Origin: an uncultured Sutterella sp.
GTDB lineage: Bacteria > Pseudomonadota > Gammaproteobacteria > Burkholderiales > Burkholderiaceae_F
Reading direction: 5' to 3'
Assembly (NCBI GenBank): GCA_949287305.1
Contig: CASEFX010000034.1
Coordinates: 248,001 to 312,000 of the forward strand
Length of the DNA stretch: 64,000 bases
Shown here piece by piece: positions 61,893 through 64,000 of the stretch. The notes under the pieces are model-generated. The model ran no database searches. It had not been told where the DNA came from and worked only from the letters and a program-made list of their open reading frames with translations. How positions within the stretch are numbered: position 1 is the stretch's first letter; the number at the start of each line of letters is the position of its first letter. The translations under genes and the position numbers were made by a program.

Positions 61893-62567
61893 TTACTTCT
61901 GTCGATAGGAAATGGGTCGGTAGAGGCCGTTTTCGAGCACGTACTGCACCACGGGGGGCGGCAGATCGCGCTCGAGCCGTTTGAGGGCCTCGACGAGCGG
62001 TTGGGTGGCAAGCGTTCGGCGAACGGCCGTCGCGCTCGTTTTGTGCGGCGGCATGGAAAAGAAGGTGACGTAGCCCGCGCCCTTTTCCGAGAGGCGCCGG
62101 GGCTCGACCGTGCGTTCGGCCGCCCAGCGGCGGACGGCCTCGTCCGGGGCCGTCTCGACGCCCTCGCGGGCGGCGACGGCGATGTGCGCGAAATCCGTGA
62201 TTTCGCGCCAGCGCACCCAGGTGGAGAAATTGTTCCACTGATCGCTCCCCAGAAGGAGAACGACCGGCATCGAATCGCCCGTCCGGCGGCGAATCGCCTC
62301 GAGCGTCTCGATCGTATAGGTTTTCCCCGGCCGCAGCACTTCGCGTTCGTCCACGCGAAAGCGGGGGTCGTATTGTAGCGCATGCCTGAGCATCGTCACG
62401 CGGTGAAAGGCGGACGTCACGCGTTTTTTCTGCCACGGGTCGCCCGCGGGCAGAAAATCGACGCGAAGGATCGGCAGGGCCTCGAGGGCCGCTTCGGCGA
62501 GCGCCAGGTGTCCCCGGTGAACGGGGTCGAAGGTGCCGCCCAAAAGAGCAAAACCGCGGCGCATCAT
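61893..62567 (-). CDS. nadD: Nicotinate-nucleotide adenylyltransferase NadD
   Basis: A 224-aa enzyme making nicotinate adenine dinucleotide from NaMN and ATP in NAD synthesis. The nucleotidyltransferase motif LLGGTFDPVHRGHLALAE starts near residue 8, and LLLGSDQWNNFSTWVRWREI and a final SATAVRRTLA (the (S/T)xxR block) are present. Two adjacent ATG codons (62567 and 62564) are possible. The first is one base after the stop of the upstream gene, implying coupling. Confidence 0.96.
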   Translation of the reverse strand: MMRRGFALLGGTFDPVHRGHLALAEAALEALPILRVDFLPAGDPWQKKRVTSAFHRVTMLRHALQYDPRFRVDEREVLRPGKTYTIETLEAIRRRTGDSMPVVLLLGSDQWNNFSTWVRWREITDFAHIAVAAREGVETAPDEAVRRWAAERTVEPRRLSEKGAGYVTFFSMPPHKTSATAVRRTLATQPLVEALKRLERDLPPPVVQYVLENGLYRPISYRQK

Positions 62568-62568
62568 G

Positions 62569-63189
62569 TCAGGGGTTCGTCGCTTGAGAACTGAAGAGCC
62601 GCACGGCGCGCCCGTCTTCAAAACGGACGCCCAGCCAGTTGAGTTCGAGCATCTGGAAGTTCCGCTCGTTTCGGAGGAACCGCTGACTGAACCAGTAGTG
62701 CCAGCCGTCGGCGGCGTCGAGCGACGCGGGACCGAGGAGTTCGAGCACGGCGTCTTTCGTCATGCCGAGTCCCACTTTGCCGAGCCGAACGGGGAGACGC
62801 TCGGGCGCAAGAGACCGGCAGACGGGATCGGGCTTTTCGCCCTCGGCCATCCATTCGAGTTGTGCTTCGGAGACGCGCGGACCGTCGGTCGCGATGAGCC
62901 AGAGACGCATGGGGCGACCGCCTTCGGTGCCCGCAAGGCACAGGATGTCGCGGCGAAAGATGCCGCGACCTTCTGAGAGACGCATGCCGCCCGTATGCAG
63001 GGCCACGTCTTCGAGCGTCGTCTTCTCGAGCGTCACGACGGGCTTGCCGAGACGCACGAAGGGAGCGGGAGGCTCGGTGAGGGTGGCCGGGGCGTCCATG
63101 AGCGTGGCGGGATAGCCCGCGGGACCGCCCGCAGCCGATGCGGCGCCCGAAAGGAGGGCGAGGATCGGAATGAGGAAAGCAAAACGCAT
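62569..63189 (-). CDS. Periplasmic protein of unknown function, BamE/SmpA-like C-terminus
   Basis: A 206-aa protein with a clear Sec signal (MRFAFLIPILALLSGAASA). The middle has two cysteines (DILCLAG and DPVCRSL) that could form a disulfide. The C-terminal part, VGLGMTKDAVLELLGPASLDAADGWHYWF followed by a strand pair, has the G-M-x4-V-x2-LLG-P pattern of BamE/SmpA-type folds. No lipobox is seen, so it is probably soluble periplasmic. It is the first gene of the nadD cluster on this strand. The exact role is unknown. Confidence 0.8.
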   Translation of the reverse strand: MRFAFLIPILALLSGAASAAGGPAGYPATLMDAPATLTEPPAPFVRLGKPVVTLEKTTLEDVALHTGGMRLSEGRGIFRRDILCLAGTEGGRPMRLWLIATDGPRVSEAQLEWMAEGEKPDPVCRSLAPERLPVRLGKVGLGMTKDAVLELLGPASLDAADGWHYWFSQRFLRNERNFQMLELNWLGVRFEDGRAVRLFSSQATNP

Positions 63190-63272
63190 GGCGGACCTTT
63201 CAGAGTGACCTTCTTACTAGAGAACTTAGCATTGCGCGCTCTCGCTTTGGGAAAGTCGGCCCCGAAAATGCG

Positions 63273-63308
63273 TGAAGGCACGTTTCCGCGTGCGAAAACG
63301 TGCCTTCA
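63273..63308 (-). terminator. Terminator of purD
   Basis: TGAAGGCACGTTT and AAACGTGCCTTCA (63273-63285, 63296-63308) form a perfect 13-bp stem with a 10-base loop. The following T-run is short (GCATTTT). Confidence 0.75.
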
Positions 63309-63326
63309 GCAGGAGGAAAAGTCGAC

Positions 63327-64000
63327 TTAGCGGCCGATCGCGCGGTAGCCGATGTCGGAGCGCATCTGCATGCCGTCGAACTTCACCTTGCGGGCGGCTT
63401 CATAGGCGTGCTCCTGCGCGGCCTTGACCGTGTCGCCGAGACCCACGACGCACAGAACGCGGCCGCCCGAAACGATCGTGAGGCCTTCGTCGTCCAAAGC
63501 GGTGCCCGCGTGGAAGACGTGCGTTTCGGCGTCGTCTTCGGGGAGCGCTTCGATGACGGCGCCCTTTTCGGGACGCGTCGGATAGCCGCGGGCGGCGCAG
63601 ACGACGCCGAGCGCCGTGCGCGGATCCCATTCGACCGTCTTTTCGTCGAGCTTCCCTTCGATCGCGGCTTCGACGAGTTCGGAGAAGTCGCTCTTCATGC
63701 GCATCATGATGGGCTGCGTTTCGGGGTCGCCGAAGCGGCAGTTGAATTCGAGCGTGCGAACGACTGGAGCGCCGTCCTTGCCGCGGGAAATCATGAGGCC
63801 CGCGTAGAGGAAGCCCGTGTAGCGGATGCCGTCTTCGGCCATGCCGCGAACGGTCGGGAGAATGATGTTTTCCATCGCCTGACGGTAGATTTCTTCCGTC
63901 ACGCACGGGGCGGGCGAGTAGGCGCCCATGCCGCCCGTGTTGGGACCCTGGTCGCCGTCGAGGAGACGCTTGTGGTCCTGCGAGGTCGCCATCGGAAGGA
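63327..64000 (-). CDS. purD: Phosphoribosylamine-glycine ligase PurD (N-terminal part beyond window)
   Basis: The C-terminal about 224 residues of an ATP-grasp enzyme of purine synthesis that joins glycine to phosphoribosylamine. The frame is open to the window edge. The segment LPMATSQDHKRLLDGDQGPNTGGMGAYSPAP at the edge is normally internal (about residue 200), so the methionine there is not a start. RTLEFNCRFGDPETQPIMMRM carries the metal-binding E and N residues. The usual full length is about 425 aa. Confidence 0.96.
   Translation of the reverse strand, partial: LPMATSQDHKRLLDGDQGPNTGGMGAYSPAPCVTEEIYRQAMENIILPTVRGMAEDGIRYTGFLYAGLMISRGKDGAPVVRTLEFNCRFGDPETQPIMMRMKSDFSELVEAAIEGKLDEKTVEWDPRTALGVVCAARGYPTRPEKGAVIEALPEDDAETHVFHAGTALDDEGLTIVSGGRVLCVVGLGDTVKAAQEHAYEAARKVKFDGMQMRSDIGYRAIGR

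Noticed and set aside
62374-62381. GCTACAAT-like sequence on the reverse strand inside nadD
   Set aside because: It encodes part of an ordinary NadD segment; without expression data an internal promoter cannot be claimed.

Overview
This window looks like a chromosomal core segment of a high-GC betaproteobacterium. The gene families and an apparently anaerobic, gut-type lifestyle suggest Burkholderiales, probably near Sutterellaceae. That placement rests on gene content and protein resemblance only. The anaerobic hints are a HemG-type flavodoxin protoporphyrinogen dehydrogenase, a DcuC-type dicarboxylate carrier and no oxidase genes. Coding density is very high. I see no prophage, insertion sequence, CRISPR array or integrase.

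Layout. 1-8.1 kb: SulP transporter (cut by the window edge), metG, the Fe-S carrier apbC, a TrxB-like ferredoxin-NADP reductase, a BepA-type M48 protease and moaC. 8.1-16.7 kb: an orphan LuxR-type response regulator, tandem-domain and single-domain universal stress proteins, tcdA, an unrecognised 132-aa protein, an LPS-kinase-like protein, ettA, an MnmC-like oxidase without its methyltransferase half, and a YecA/SEC-C protein. 16.8-26 kb: uppP, trmB, tRNA-Gly(CCC), metNI, three tRNA-Lys genes behind a near-perfect sigma70 promoter, recA-recX, a TerC-family protein, mnmA and a nitronate-monooxygenase-like protein. 26-31.5 kb: lrgAB, an S4-domain protein overlapping a GntR/UTRA regulator, then a divergent DcuC carrier / M20 peptidase pair sharing a palindrome-bearing intergenic region. 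31.5-46.4 kb: fadD, hemG, infA, a CdsA-like/PlsC-like overlapping pair, tldD, yhdP, glnE, a YheT-like hydrolase and a VUT (queuosine-precursor) transporter. 46.5-56 kb: hemH, the heat-shock genes grpE, dnaK and dnaJ, and an RND efflux pump. 56-64 kb: Xaa-Pro aminopeptidase, a small lipoprotein, a DEGD-variant DEAD-box helicase, the cluster maf-rlmH-rsfS-nadD with a periplasmic protein, and the 3' part of purD.

How they work together. Several genes converge on tRNA decoding (mnmA, mnmC-like, tcdA, trmB, a probable queuosine-precursor transporter), beside the tRNA-Lys genes whose products are classic substrates of MnmA and TcdA. grpE and dnaK each carry a textbook sigma32 promoter. The GntR-DcuC-M20 group looks like a small uptake-and-hydrolysis module. 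Many genes share a promoter whose -10 reads (G/C)(C/T)TACAATG with little visible -35. Intrinsic terminators are unusually easy to see between convergent genes. I found no wholly new multi-gene system. The best leads are the GntR/DcuC/M20 module, the motif-degenerate CdsA-like protein, the DEGD helicase with its long structured leader, and several strong hairpins placed in 5' untranslated regions.
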